Shown piece by piece: positions 24,770 through 32,948 of a DNA stretch of 58,091 nucleotides. A program made the position numbers and the translations under genes. Position 1 is the first letter of the stretch, and every line of letters starts with the position of its first letter. Location: IMG/VR virus record IMGVR_UViG_3300032282_000782, positions 1-58,091 of that record. The stretch is one strand, 5' to 3'. Origin of the DNA: a virus. The notes beneath the pieces were generated by a model. The model was not told the origin of the DNA, did not search any database, and worked only from the letters and a program-made list of their open reading frames with translations.

Positions 24770-27193
24770 ATGGTCTATGTTAAATACATTCTAGCCAGCC
24801 TGTCCGTCAAGGAGAAGGTTGAACTATTCAAACGGCTATATGAAGAAGTAGCTGGAATGGGTATTAATGGGGACACTGAGCTAGCCCATATTAACAAGCA
24901 CGAAGGTGCCATCTTAAAGATGATGGGTGGTTCCGGTACCATCAACGAAGCGACTGGTCTTATCCAGTACTTCGGCGGTAGCCCTCCTCCCCCTCCCGCT
25001 GCCTCTAGTACTGTAACTCAACAGGCTACAATCCCTGATGAAATGAAGCCGTACATCACGGATGTACTTACTCAGGCACAGGCACTAAACAAGCAGCGTA
25101 CTGAGGAAGGCTACCAGCCATACCAGGGTGCCCAGATTGCTGACTTCCAACCTGAACAGACACAGGCTCAGCAAGGCATCGCTGGTCTAGTTGGCTCTGG
25201 ACAGCAGTACTTCGATAAGGCTGCTAACCTAACAGAACAGGCGGGTCAGGCTCCTACAGCAGAAGCCTTGCAGTCGTACATGTCCCCCTACATGCAGAAC
25301 GTTGTGGACATTCAGAAGCGTGAGGCAATGCGTCAGGGTGACGTAGCTGCACAGGGACAGGCTTACGGAGCCACACAGGTTGGTGCCTTTGGTGGTAGCC
25401 GTGATGCTATCGTACAGGCTGAGAATGAACGTAATCAGCAGACACTACTTAACGATATTCAAGCTAAAGGGAGTGCTGCTGCTTATGCAGACGCTCAGCA
25501 ACAGTATGCCGCACAACAGAAGAATGCTCTTGCAGCAGGTGCCCAGTATGGTCAGCTAGGGACAGCAGTTCCTGGTCAGGCTATGAAAGAGTTTGGTGCT
25601 TTGGAGTCAGTTGGTGCCGCTAAGCAACAGCAGGAACAACAGGCTCTTAACCTTGCTAAGCAGCAGTTCATTCAGGAACAGACATTCCCTGAGGCTAACT
25701 TACAGCAGTACTCTTCTATTATTCGTGGGTACAACCTTCCCCCTAACACCTATCAGTCAGCGCAGACAACCACTCCTGCTCCTTCATACATGCAGCAGAT
25801 CGCTGGCTTGGGTATGGCAGGTGCTGGTATTGCTGGTGCCTTTGGTGGGTTTAAGGGTGCTAAGGAAGGAGGCTTAGTTGGTTTGGCTAAGGGTGGTAAA
25901 GTCCTGAAACGTGAAACAGGTGGTTTAGCAAGCGAAGCTACTGACTTATCTATAAAGACAGACGACGAATTACGGAAGATGCTAGCAGCATCTGAACTAC
26001 CTATACCATCAGTTCAAGAGGAGTTATCTAAACGCCCTTCCGCCGCGCCCCTTAAGGGGACAACTTTAATTGATCGCATAAACAACTCAGTACGAAATGC
26101 TTCTGGTCTTGGAAGGGATGTTTCAAAGGTTGGGGATGCTGTAGGCTCAGGGTTATCTGGAGCATACGACTATGTTATTAAAAGACCAGTAAAGTACATT
26201 ACGGGGTATCCTCAGGATTCTGAGCAAGCTCCTGCTGCACCACCTAAGAAAGAAGTAGGAGCGCCTACCCAGACTCCCCCCGCACTTACAGCGCCTCCAG
26301 TTAAGGAGCCTGATGTAGCGGAGGAGAAGCCAGCAGCTAAAACACTTTCACCACGTGCTGTTGTAGATACAACCAAGTGGGATGACATGCTTGCTAACGT
26401 AGGTAAGAATGACGACGCATCCACTACGGAGCTTAACAACTTACGTACTGACCTTGCACTTAAACTAGACGAAGCTTCTGAGAAGAAGAAGGGTATCTTG
26501 GGTAAGCGTCAAGAAGAACTTGGTAAGCAGAAGTGGATGGCGCTTGCTGAGATGGGAGCTTCTGTACTTGCTCAGCCAGGAGGTCAGACATTCCTTCAAT
26601 CTATGGGTAGGGGTGTTAAGGAGTCTGGTATTATTGGTACACTTGCCAAGATTGGTGATAAGGCTTCTGACATTGAGACTGATTTAGCTGAGATGGACAC
26701 TAAGACCATGATGGCTAAGTACGGTCTAAAGAAGGATCAGATTGCTGATATTAAGGATCAGAAAAAGCTTGATATTGAACGCATGAAAGCAATCTCTGAA
26801 GGTAAGTACCGTGAAGAGATGATTGGTGTTTATAAGGATAAAAATGAGACTGATGCGGAGAAGGCGGGGCTAATTGCAAAAGCCGCTGAACAAAGCTTAG
26901 CTGCACGTATTGAAAACAATCGTGCAACACAGGCTAATAGAGCGCTTGTACTGGAGAACGTTCAATTCAAAGACGACGCTAAAGCTGCTGTAGATATGCA
27001 GAAACTCAAGGACGGCGATGGTTTAAGGTACAAGGAGGATATTGCGGAAGCACTCCAAGCCGTCCCGCCCAGCAAAAAGCAGACAATAGCCTACTTAAAC
27101 GGACTGTACAACGCAGCTAAACCGCGACCTGCTGAGAAAAAAAATATTGGTGGGTTAATTAAACCAAGGGGTATGGCTGGGGAAGCAATTTAA
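24770..27193 (+). CDS. Large internal virion protein
   Basis: 807-aa Gln/Ala/Lys-rich, mostly helical protein. Near the N-terminus it repeats the GDTELAHINKHEG module present twice in the 817-aa protein. Residues about 75-330 are rich in Gln-Ala helices (QAQALNKQRTEEGYQPY). A short hydrophobic Gly/Ala segment lies at about 345-362 (GLGMAGAGIAGAFGG). The Lys-rich C-terminal half is likely coiled coil. Size, composition and position match ejected core proteins of podoviruses; no enzymatic domain was recognised. Confidence 0.65.
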   Translation: MVYVKYILASLSVKEKVELFKRLYEEVAGMGINGDTELAHINKHEGAILKMMGGSGTINEATGLIQYFGGSPPPPPAASSTVTQQATIPDEMKPYITDVLTQAQALNKQRTEEGYQPYQGAQIADFQPEQTQAQQGIAGLVGSGQQYFDKAANLTEQAGQAPTAEALQSYMSPYMQNVVDIQKREAMRQGDVAAQGQAYGATQVGAFGGSRDAIVQAENERNQQTLLNDIQAKGSAAAYADAQQQYAAQQKNALAAGAQYGQLGTAVPGQAMKEFGALESVGAAKQQQEQQALNLAKQQFIQEQTFPEANLQQYSSIIRGYNLPPNTYQSAQTTTPAPSYMQQIAGLGMAGAGIAGAFGGFKGAKEGGLVGLAKGGKVLKRETGGLASEATDLSIKTDDELRKMLAASELPIPSVQEELSKRPSAAPLKGTTLIDRINNSVRNASGLGRDVSKVGDAVGSGLSGAYDYVIKRPVKYITGYPQDSEQAPAAPPKKEVGAPTQTPPALTAPPVKEPDVAEEKPAAKTLSPRAVVDTTKWDDMLANVGKNDDASTTELNNLRTDLALKLDEASEKKKGILGKRQEELGKQKWMALAEMGASVLAQPGGQTFLQSMGRGVKESGIIGTLAKIGDKASDIETDLAEMDTKTMMAKYGLKKDQIADIKDQKKLDIERMKAISEGKYREEMIGVYKDKNETDAEKAGLIAKAAEQSLAARIENNRATQANRALVLENVQFKDDAKAAVDMQKLKDGDGLRYKEDIAEALQAVPPSKKQTIAYLNGLYNAAKPRPAEKKNIGGLIKPRGMAGEAI

Positions 27194-27197
27194 TAAC

Positions 27198-30100
27198 ATG
27201 GCTTCTAAGATAAAAGAAGATGGCCTAGAAGACACCTCTAATCACTATGAAAACCTCTTGCAGGATAGTGATTATGTGTCTGGTGCCTACCATACTCTTA
27301 AAGCTTTTGGGATTGACGTAGACCCAGAAGACCCTAAGGCTATTGTAGACACGTTCCTTACGCGCAACAGGTACTTCTCTACTAACCTTGCGGCAACTGG
27401 GTACACCTACAGCAAAGCTAAAGACTTTGACGCAGAGACTAAGCATGACATGGCTTACGTCATGGACCGTACTGAGAAGATGCCTTCCTTCTATGAGAAG
27501 GGCGGCGCGCCAGCAGGTTCAGCTATTATGGACTACGCACTAGCGGCAATTACAGACCCAACAAACATCGTATCAGCCATAGCAGCTATGTTTACTGCTG
27601 GTGCTGGTGGTTCTGCGGCAGTGGCTGGTAAGACGGCTGCTACGGCGGCTGTACGTGCATCACTTAAAAGTGACCTAGTTAGCACCTTCACAGGGGCTGG
27701 CCTAAAGACCTTAATGACAGAAGGGGCTATCTCTGGTGCTGGTTCACTAGCGCAGAATGCTTTACAGCAGACCACTGAGCAGGACATTGGCCTTCGTAAG
27801 GAAGAAGATGGTTACAACTTAGGTGAAATGGCTCTTAACACTGTAGCTGGTGGCATTGGTGCGCCCCTAGTTGGAGGTGCTGTTGGCGTTGCTGGTAAGG
27901 GTTTATTCAGAGGTGCGGGTAAGGTTATTGACAGTTCCGATAACCTGACACACGCTTCTAACTGGCTGAAGCGCAATTTCTCCCCGTCTGGTGGAGTGAA
28001 TGAAGACTTAGTTAGAGACTTGGAAAGTATTCAAGGGATTGGTAAGGACTTTGCTGAGAAAGCAGAGAACATAACTATGGACCTTGCTGAAAGCATCAAG
28101 AAAGACATTAAGGTTGACGAAGATGCCCCTTCTGGGGTTAAGTGGAATGATGTCTTAAATGAAGCTATGCGGAACCCCCCTGATGATCCATTAAAGAACC
28201 ATGCCCTTAAGTTAGTAGAGGCGCAAAGCCCTGATACTGTTAAAGCTATGCGTGAGTACTTCCAGCTTCGTGACTTAGGACACAAGTACGGTATGCTATC
28301 AGCACTACCAGACGAGACACGGGACTTCTTCTCTACTTCCCTACAGGATCAGAACTACACAAGAAACGTAGCTGAAGCCTATACACGGCTAAAGCGCGAC
28401 TTGCCATTTGACGAATACCTTGCTAAGGAACAACTAAAGGGTAACGATGTCTTAGACAGAGTTAAAGACCTTATTATGTCTAACCCAGCTAAGTACAATG
28501 AAGATGTCCCAATCTTCGGTGAAGCCAAGATTACCGCTGCTGGTAAGAAAGAGATTGATAATCTTAACAGCAATAAAGCTAATCTAACACCAGATGCTTA
28601 CGATACAGCGTATGCTGACATTCTCCAGCGTAATCAGTTTTATTCCGTAGTTGCTTCCCAGGAAGCACAGGACAAAATGATTAAAGACTTCGCTAAAGAA
28701 CGTTATCAACCTAATCGTATGCGTCGTCAAGAGGCTGGTGTCTTTAAGGCAAAGAAGGAAGCCGACATTCCCCCAGTTATGCGTGAGTTGATGGGCTACA
28801 ATAACAATGTTGCTATCCAGGTATCTGAGACAGTCCGTGGCGTTGTAGACAACGCTGTTAAAGCTAACGTCACAGATACTGTTGGTAGACATGCTGTTGA
28901 CAACGGATTGGGTGTACGTATCAACGTATCCAATAAGCTTAACCAAACACAGCGTCTTGCGGAAGCTAAGGCTATGGCTGAGAAGGCTCTTGGCACAGAC
29001 GATGTGGTCCCTCTTATCCGTGTCATATCAAAGGATATGTCAGAACAAGAGAAGAGAGACACTATCTTTCTTCTTGGTGATGCTGTAGCAAGCCAAGACA
29101 TGAAGGACATTTATGTTACCAGAGACTTTGCTAAGTCAATTAAACCTATTGTCAACGATGTAGAAGATGGAGGATTTGGTTCCTTAGCTAAGCGTGACGA
29201 CATTGTTGGTTCCATATACCGTAGAACAATGCAAATACAACAGGCTATAAAGCGCGGTAAAACAACACTAAGTCCGTTGTCCCATCTTCGTAACATGGGT
29301 TCTTCTTTGGGGTATGTAGCAGCTAGTGGAAACCTCATGGAGCTTGCACCTGTAATCCGTCAAATGGCTACTGATAGTGGTCGTGACTTACTGAGCCAAA
29401 AGATTGCACAGTTCAATAAGCTAGGCATGAGCGGTACTTCAATTGACGTTAATCAAACGGCAAAGACATTTTTAGATGTTACTGGTGGATCGGACCAAGC
29501 GTTACTAGCAAAGTTGCTTACATTTGGTAAAGCTGGCAAGATGGCTTCTAAGTTTTACGCCGGTACAGACGACATGGCAAAGTTTGTTACGTGGCTAGGA
29601 GAAGAGAAGAAAGCTGCTAAGATGTTTGCTGGTATGTCCGCAGCAGATAAGCAAGCAGCACGGGATAGTCTAACAAACCGCAAGACATCAGGTAATATGT
29701 CGCTGTTTCCAAAGATATCAGATGCTGATGTTATCAGTGAAATGGCTGCTGTAAAGACTACACGCCTAACACCTGTGTACGACAGGGTACCGCCATTCCT
29801 AAAGGCAATGAACGATATTCCCATTTTGGGTACGTTTACATCGTATCCTGCTGAGCGTCTTCGTAACACTTACAATATCTTTAAGACAGCCACAGAGGAA
29901 ATACGTCAAGGCTTTGAGACTGGAAACAGTGCCATGCGTAATGTTGGCATCAGCCGTTTGTCTCAGTGGACAGCTACTCAGGGTGCCTTATGGACAGCCG
30001 TGTACGGTGCTAATGCAGCTATGCACGGGGAGAAGGTCAATGAAATAATTGACTATGCACGGCAAGGGTTAGCTGAGTGGGATAAGAATGACCCACTATT

Positions 30101-31076
30101 GATTACCCACATAGGGAAGGGGGGGATGTTCAAGTACATCAACGTTGGTGGGCTTAACCCTGACCAGCAGTTGCAGAGTGTCGTTATGCCTCTTATCCTC
30201 AAAGCATCAAGAGGGGAAGACGTATCTAAAGACTTAGATAAAGCTATGATAGCTGCTGGTGGTAAGCTATTTGAACCATACATTGGTAAGAGTATGCTTA
30301 CAGATGCTGGGCAGAACCTATATGGCCTAATGACTACTGGTGAAGAGAAGTATGCTGTTAAGCTTGCCAAGATTGTTGAGCCAGGGTTTGCTAAGATGAT
30401 CCGTGACGGCTTAACAGATAGCGGTGCCTTACGTAACCTTGGTCCTGCTGGCTATGACTTGGAAACGGCAATGCAACCAAGAAACTTTGGATCAATGCCT
30501 AAGGAAGGTGTATCTTTCCTTAACACCGTCGGTATCCTTGGCGCTAGAGAGAAGGAGGTTGACCCTAAAGTTGTAACAGGGTTTACGCTGAATAAGCTGA
30601 ACAGAGAAATTGCTGGTGATAGAAACAAGTTCAAGACTGACTACAAGAGTACTCTAAGTGATCCCACATCTAACTATAATACTGTGTCTATGTTAAAGGA
30701 CTACGATAGTCTTATCCAGAAAGAGTTTAAGCAGCAGCAAGCTATCTACAGTATGGTTAACTCACTGGAGAGGCTGGGCTTAGACCGTAACGACATTAAG
30801 AAGATGATCCTATCGAAAGACTTGTCCGGTGTAGCACCCTCTGAGAAGGACTTGAAGAGCATTATGAATGGCAGGTTCTCACCACTTGAGTATGGTGGAC
30901 AACAGGCCGAGTGGAAAGGTATCAGGGACAGTATCCGTGGGAAGCTTGGAGAGCAGGACGACACACCGTTCGTAGACAAAGCTTTTGAGGTACGTGATGG
31001 TATGCGCGAGCTAGAGCGGAACTACAAGCACATAGAGCTTGCAGCTAAGCCACCAAAACTACAGATAGGGGATTAA
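27198..31076 (+). CDS. Giant internal virion (ejection) protein
   Basis: 1292 aa, the largest product in the window. The N-terminal quarter has Ala/Gly-rich hydrophobic stretches (about 108-160 and 205-235, for example AGGIGAPLVGGAVGVAGKG) that could enter membranes. The rest is a long, mixed helical region without a clear lysozyme or protease motif. It resembles the largest T7 gp16-type/marine podovirus core proteins in size and position, which extend the tail through the cell envelope. ATG 4 bp after the previous stop. Confidence 0.65.
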   Translation: MASKIKEDGLEDTSNHYENLLQDSDYVSGAYHTLKAFGIDVDPEDPKAIVDTFLTRNRYFSTNLAATGYTYSKAKDFDAETKHDMAYVMDRTEKMPSFYEKGGAPAGSAIMDYALAAITDPTNIVSAIAAMFTAGAGGSAAVAGKTAATAAVRASLKSDLVSTFTGAGLKTLMTEGAISGAGSLAQNALQQTTEQDIGLRKEEDGYNLGEMALNTVAGGIGAPLVGGAVGVAGKGLFRGAGKVIDSSDNLTHASNWLKRNFSPSGGVNEDLVRDLESIQGIGKDFAEKAENITMDLAESIKKDIKVDEDAPSGVKWNDVLNEAMRNPPDDPLKNHALKLVEAQSPDTVKAMREYFQLRDLGHKYGMLSALPDETRDFFSTSLQDQNYTRNVAEAYTRLKRDLPFDEYLAKEQLKGNDVLDRVKDLIMSNPAKYNEDVPIFGEAKITAAGKKEIDNLNSNKANLTPDAYDTAYADILQRNQFYSVVASQEAQDKMIKDFAKERYQPNRMRRQEAGVFKAKKEADIPPVMRELMGYNNNVAIQVSETVRGVVDNAVKANVTDTVGRHAVDNGLGVRINVSNKLNQTQRLAEAKAMAEKALGTDDVVPLIRVISKDMSEQEKRDTIFLLGDAVASQDMKDIYVTRDFAKSIKPIVNDVEDGGFGSLAKRDDIVGSIYRRTMQIQQAIKRGKTTLSPLSHLRNMGSSLGYVAASGNLMELAPVIRQMATDSGRDLLSQKIAQFNKLGMSGTSIDVNQTAKTFLDVTGGSDQALLAKLLTFGKAGKMASKFYAGTDDMAKFVTWLGEEKKAAKMFAGMSAADKQAARDSLTNRKTSGNMSLFPKISDADVISEMAAVKTTRLTPVYDRVPPFLKAMNDIPILGTFTSYPAERLRNTYNIFKTATEEIRQGFETGNSAMRNVGISRLSQWTATQGALWTAVYGANAAMHGEKVNEIIDYARQGLAEWDKNDPLLITHIGKGGMFKYINVGGLNPDQQLQSVVMPLILKASRGEDVSKDLDKAMIAAGGKLFEPYIGKSMLTDAGQNLYGLMTTGEEKYAVKLAKIVEPGFAKMIRDGLTDSGALRNLGPAGYDLETAMQPRNFGSMPKEGVSFLNTVGILGAREKEVDPKVVTGFTLNKLNREIAGDRNKFKTDYKSTLSDPTSNYNTVSMLKDYDSLIQKEFKQQQAIYSMVNSLERLGLDRNDIKKMILSKDLSGVAPSEKDLKSIMNGRFSPLEYGGQQAEWKGIRDSIRGKLGEQDDTPFVDKAFEVRDGMRELERNYKHIELAAKPPKLQIGD

Positions 31077-31080
31077 ACCT

Positions 31081-31455
31081 ATGCAAACATGGGAATACTT
31101 TACAGAGAAGGAACTAGCAGACACACGCACAGGTGAGTGCAGGATGGACCCTGACTTTATGGTTAAGCTGGTGAAGCTACGGGACTTGCTTGGTAAGCCC
31201 ATGAAGATTACTTCCGGGTACAGGTCCAAGGAGACTAACGATGCCGTAGGTGGTGCGGAGAACTCACCGCATATGTACGGTAAAGCAGTTGATGTGTACA
31301 TCCAAGGAGCGGATGCTCTTCGCCTAATTGAACTGGCGTTACAGGTTGGGTTCGTTGGTATTGGTGTTAGTCAGAAGGGACAAAGTAGGTTCATTCACAT
31401 TGACACTATAGATAATAGCCCTAACCAGCCTAGACCAACGATATGGTCTTACTGA
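31081..31455 (+). CDS. M15-family peptidase, probable endolysin
   Basis: 124-aa single-domain zinc D-Ala-D-Ala-type carboxypeptidase (Peptidase_M15_3 kind). It cleaves the peptide bridge of peptidoglycan. Zinc ligands read as H64, D71 (in SPHMYGKAVDV) and H106 (in FIHID). No signal peptide, so it should need a holin, encoded just across the convergent junction (31998-32384). It ends the rightward block, overlapping the leftward small terminase gene by 7 bp. Confidence 0.85.
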   Translation: MQTWEYFTEKELADTRTGECRMDPDFMVKLVKLRDLLGKPMKITSGYRSKETNDAVGGAENSPHMYGKAVDVYIQGADALRLIELALQVGFVGIGVSQKGQSRFIHIDTIDNSPNQPRPTIWSY

Positions 31456-31997
31456 TCGTCTCCAGGCTCTTCAAGTAGTTCGTCTAGGTTCTCTTCCAAG
31501 AGTTCGTCTACTTCAGCCTCTTCGTCATCGCTGTCGTCATCGTCTACCTGATCTGGTGGGGACGCAAACCAGCTACATGCTAAGAACAGTGCAGTAGCTC
31601 TCTGCTCCCCCAGTATCTCTAAGCTTCTGATAATCTCAGCCTCTAATTCCTTAACGGTTTTAGGGGCTTCTTCGTCGTCGTCTTTTCCCTTTGCGCGGGA
31701 TAGGAGTTCAAGAGCTTTTAAAGCTGACCCAGTGTTGTTATTGTCTTTAGCGTATTTATACTGGGCTTCTATTTCGGAGATAACATCAATGTTAGTCTCC
31801 ATCTCCTTCTCTAGGTTCTCTATACGCTCTTGAATCTTTGGTGACTTAAGCAGTCGTGATCCTTGGTTGTAGGCACTCCGTTCAGAGTACCCAGCAGCTT
31901 TAGCAGCTTCAGTGGCGTTACGGTACAGGACGTAGGCTTGGCAGAACTTCTCCCGCTTAGTGTCTAGTCCGTTACCGTCTAGCTCTTCCTTTGCCAC
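31449..31997 (-). CDS. Terminase small subunit (TerS)
   Basis: 182 aa. Helix-turn-helix at the N-terminus (KREKFCQAYVLYRNATEAAK, then AAGYSERSAYNQGSRLL) matches Terminase_2-type small subunits, followed by helices for oligomerisation and a very acidic tail (DDDDSDDEEAEVDELLEE). It binds viral DNA and feeds it to TerL. Unusually it lies on the opposite strand from TerL and about 29 kb away, as the last gene of the leftward block. Its stop overlaps the endolysin gene by 7 bp. Confidence 0.85.
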   Translation of the reverse strand: MAKEELDGNGLDTKREKFCQAYVLYRNATEAAKAAGYSERSAYNQGSRLLKSPKIQERIENLEKEMETNIDVISEIEAQYKYAKDNNNTGSALKALELLSRAKGKDDDEEAPKTVKELEAEIIRSLEILGEQRATALFLACSWFASPPDQVDDDDSDDEEAEVDELLEENLDELLEEPGDDQ

Positions 31998-32384
31998 TTA
32001 CTTAGATACTCCTTTGAACTTCTCATAGGTACGCATACCACCAAGACCTAATAGCCCCAGTAGAACAGTAAGCAGAGACTCCATAGAAAACACCGGCAAT
32101 ACTATTGCTTTATCAAATAGTGCGAACATAAACAACAGGAAGGGTTGAAGAACATAATGGTAAGCAAAAGCTGTACCACATGTCCAGCCAACGAATGGAC
32201 GCCAACCAGATACAAACAAGCTACTGCTACTAGCTTCTACCTTATTAACCTCAGTCTGAGCTTGATCCCACTGTTGAAGTGAGCTACGAAGGTCAGCTTC
32301 TGCCTGTTGTTTAGCAGCAGGGTCAGGAACAAATTTATCAAGGACTTTTAATGCTGCTCCAATAGCGTCGTCAATACCAAACAT
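31998..32384 (-). CDS. 3TM-type holin
   Basis: 128-aa protein resembling the holin of 3TMs superfamily (GTA holin type). It has an amphipathic N-terminal helical region (ADLRSSLQQWDQAQTEVNK), then SGWRPFVGWTCGTAFAYHYV, a second segment (LLFMFALFDKAIV) and a third (LLTVLLGLLGLGGM). It should form the inner-membrane lesion that lets the M15 enzyme out. ATG at 32384 is preceded by AAGGAG and overlaps the upstream stop (TAATG); a GTG 21 bp earlier is less likely. Stop abuts TerS. Confidence 0.82.
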   Translation of the reverse strand: MFGIDDAIGAALKVLDKFVPDPAAKQQAEADLRSSLQQWDQAQTEVNKVEASSSSLFVSGWRPFVGWTCGTAFAYHYVLQPFLLFMFALFDKAIVLPVFSMESLLTVLLGLLGLGGMRTYEKFKGVSK

Positions 32385-32569
32385 TACTCCTTGTCCTCCA
32401 ACCACATACCGTAATAGCTGTACTCTTTATAGGGACCAGTAACAGGTTCGTCAAATACAGATGTTACAGGTGATACTTTTAGGGGCATATCCTCTTCGTT
32501 AACAATAGGAACCTGTACCCACTGTTGTACACCGTTTACTGTAACACGTTTAGCCATAAACCTAGGCAT
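32384..32569 (-). CDS. Small hypothetical protein
   Basis: 61-aa protein just upstream of the holin. A GGAGG site 5 nt before ATG at 32569 fixes the start (the longer frame to 32632 lacks one). The sequence alternates Val with basic residues (FMAKRVTVNGVQQWVQVP) and ends acidic. No family recognised. Its stop overlaps the holin start, so the two are probably translated together. Confidence 0.65.
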   Translation of the reverse strand: MPRFMAKRVTVNGVQQWVQVPIVNEEDMPLKVSPVTSVFDEPVTGPYKEYSYYGMWLEDKE

Positions 32570-32570
32570 C

Positions 32571-32948
32571 TTAACCTCCAGAATTTCCTTCAACAAAACA
32601 AATAATACCACGAACAGGGATGTAACACACAATCATTTGGAAGAACGGATTACGAACAATTACCTCAGGGTCTGTAATCTTAACTTCTTCTGGAATAGGA
32701 TGGGCTGAGTTAACTTCTTCAATCCAAGCCCACCGCACACCATTTGGTGCTATCCATACTTCCCGCTGCTTACAGTCTGCTTCGCTACAGCAGGATATAC
32801 CTGCCGGTAGGTCGTTTAGTTGTACTGGTGTCTTTAGTGATCTAAACCAGTTAGCTATCTCATTACTTTGCTGGGAGTACACTACAGGTGAGAATACTAC
32901 CATACTTAACAGTAGTACGTAAATAAACTCTCTAAACTTCTTAAGCAT
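32571..32948 (-). CDS. Secreted Cys-rich protein
   Basis: 125 aa. The N-terminus (MLKKFREFIYVLLLSMVVFS) is a typical signal peptide with likely cleavage after VVYS. The mature part has SCCSEADC and two later Cys (MIVCYIPVRGIICFVEG), suggesting disulphides in the periplasm. Similar small CCSEADC proteins occur in alphaproteobacteria and their phages as I recall. ATG 32948 overlaps the stop of the gene upstream; the 20 extra residues of the longer frame lack a start signal. Function unknown. Confidence 0.65.
   Translation of the reverse strand: MLKKFREFIYVLLLSMVVFSPVVYSQQSNEIANWFRSLKTPVQLNDLPAGISCCSEADCKQREVWIAPNGVRWAWIEEVNSAHPIPEEVKITDPEVIVRNPFFQMIVCYIPVRGIICFVEGNSGG

Noticed and set aside
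31440-31470. Bidirectional terminator at the convergent junction
   Set aside because: No inverted repeat with a T-tract is present; the two genes simply overlap by 7 bp.
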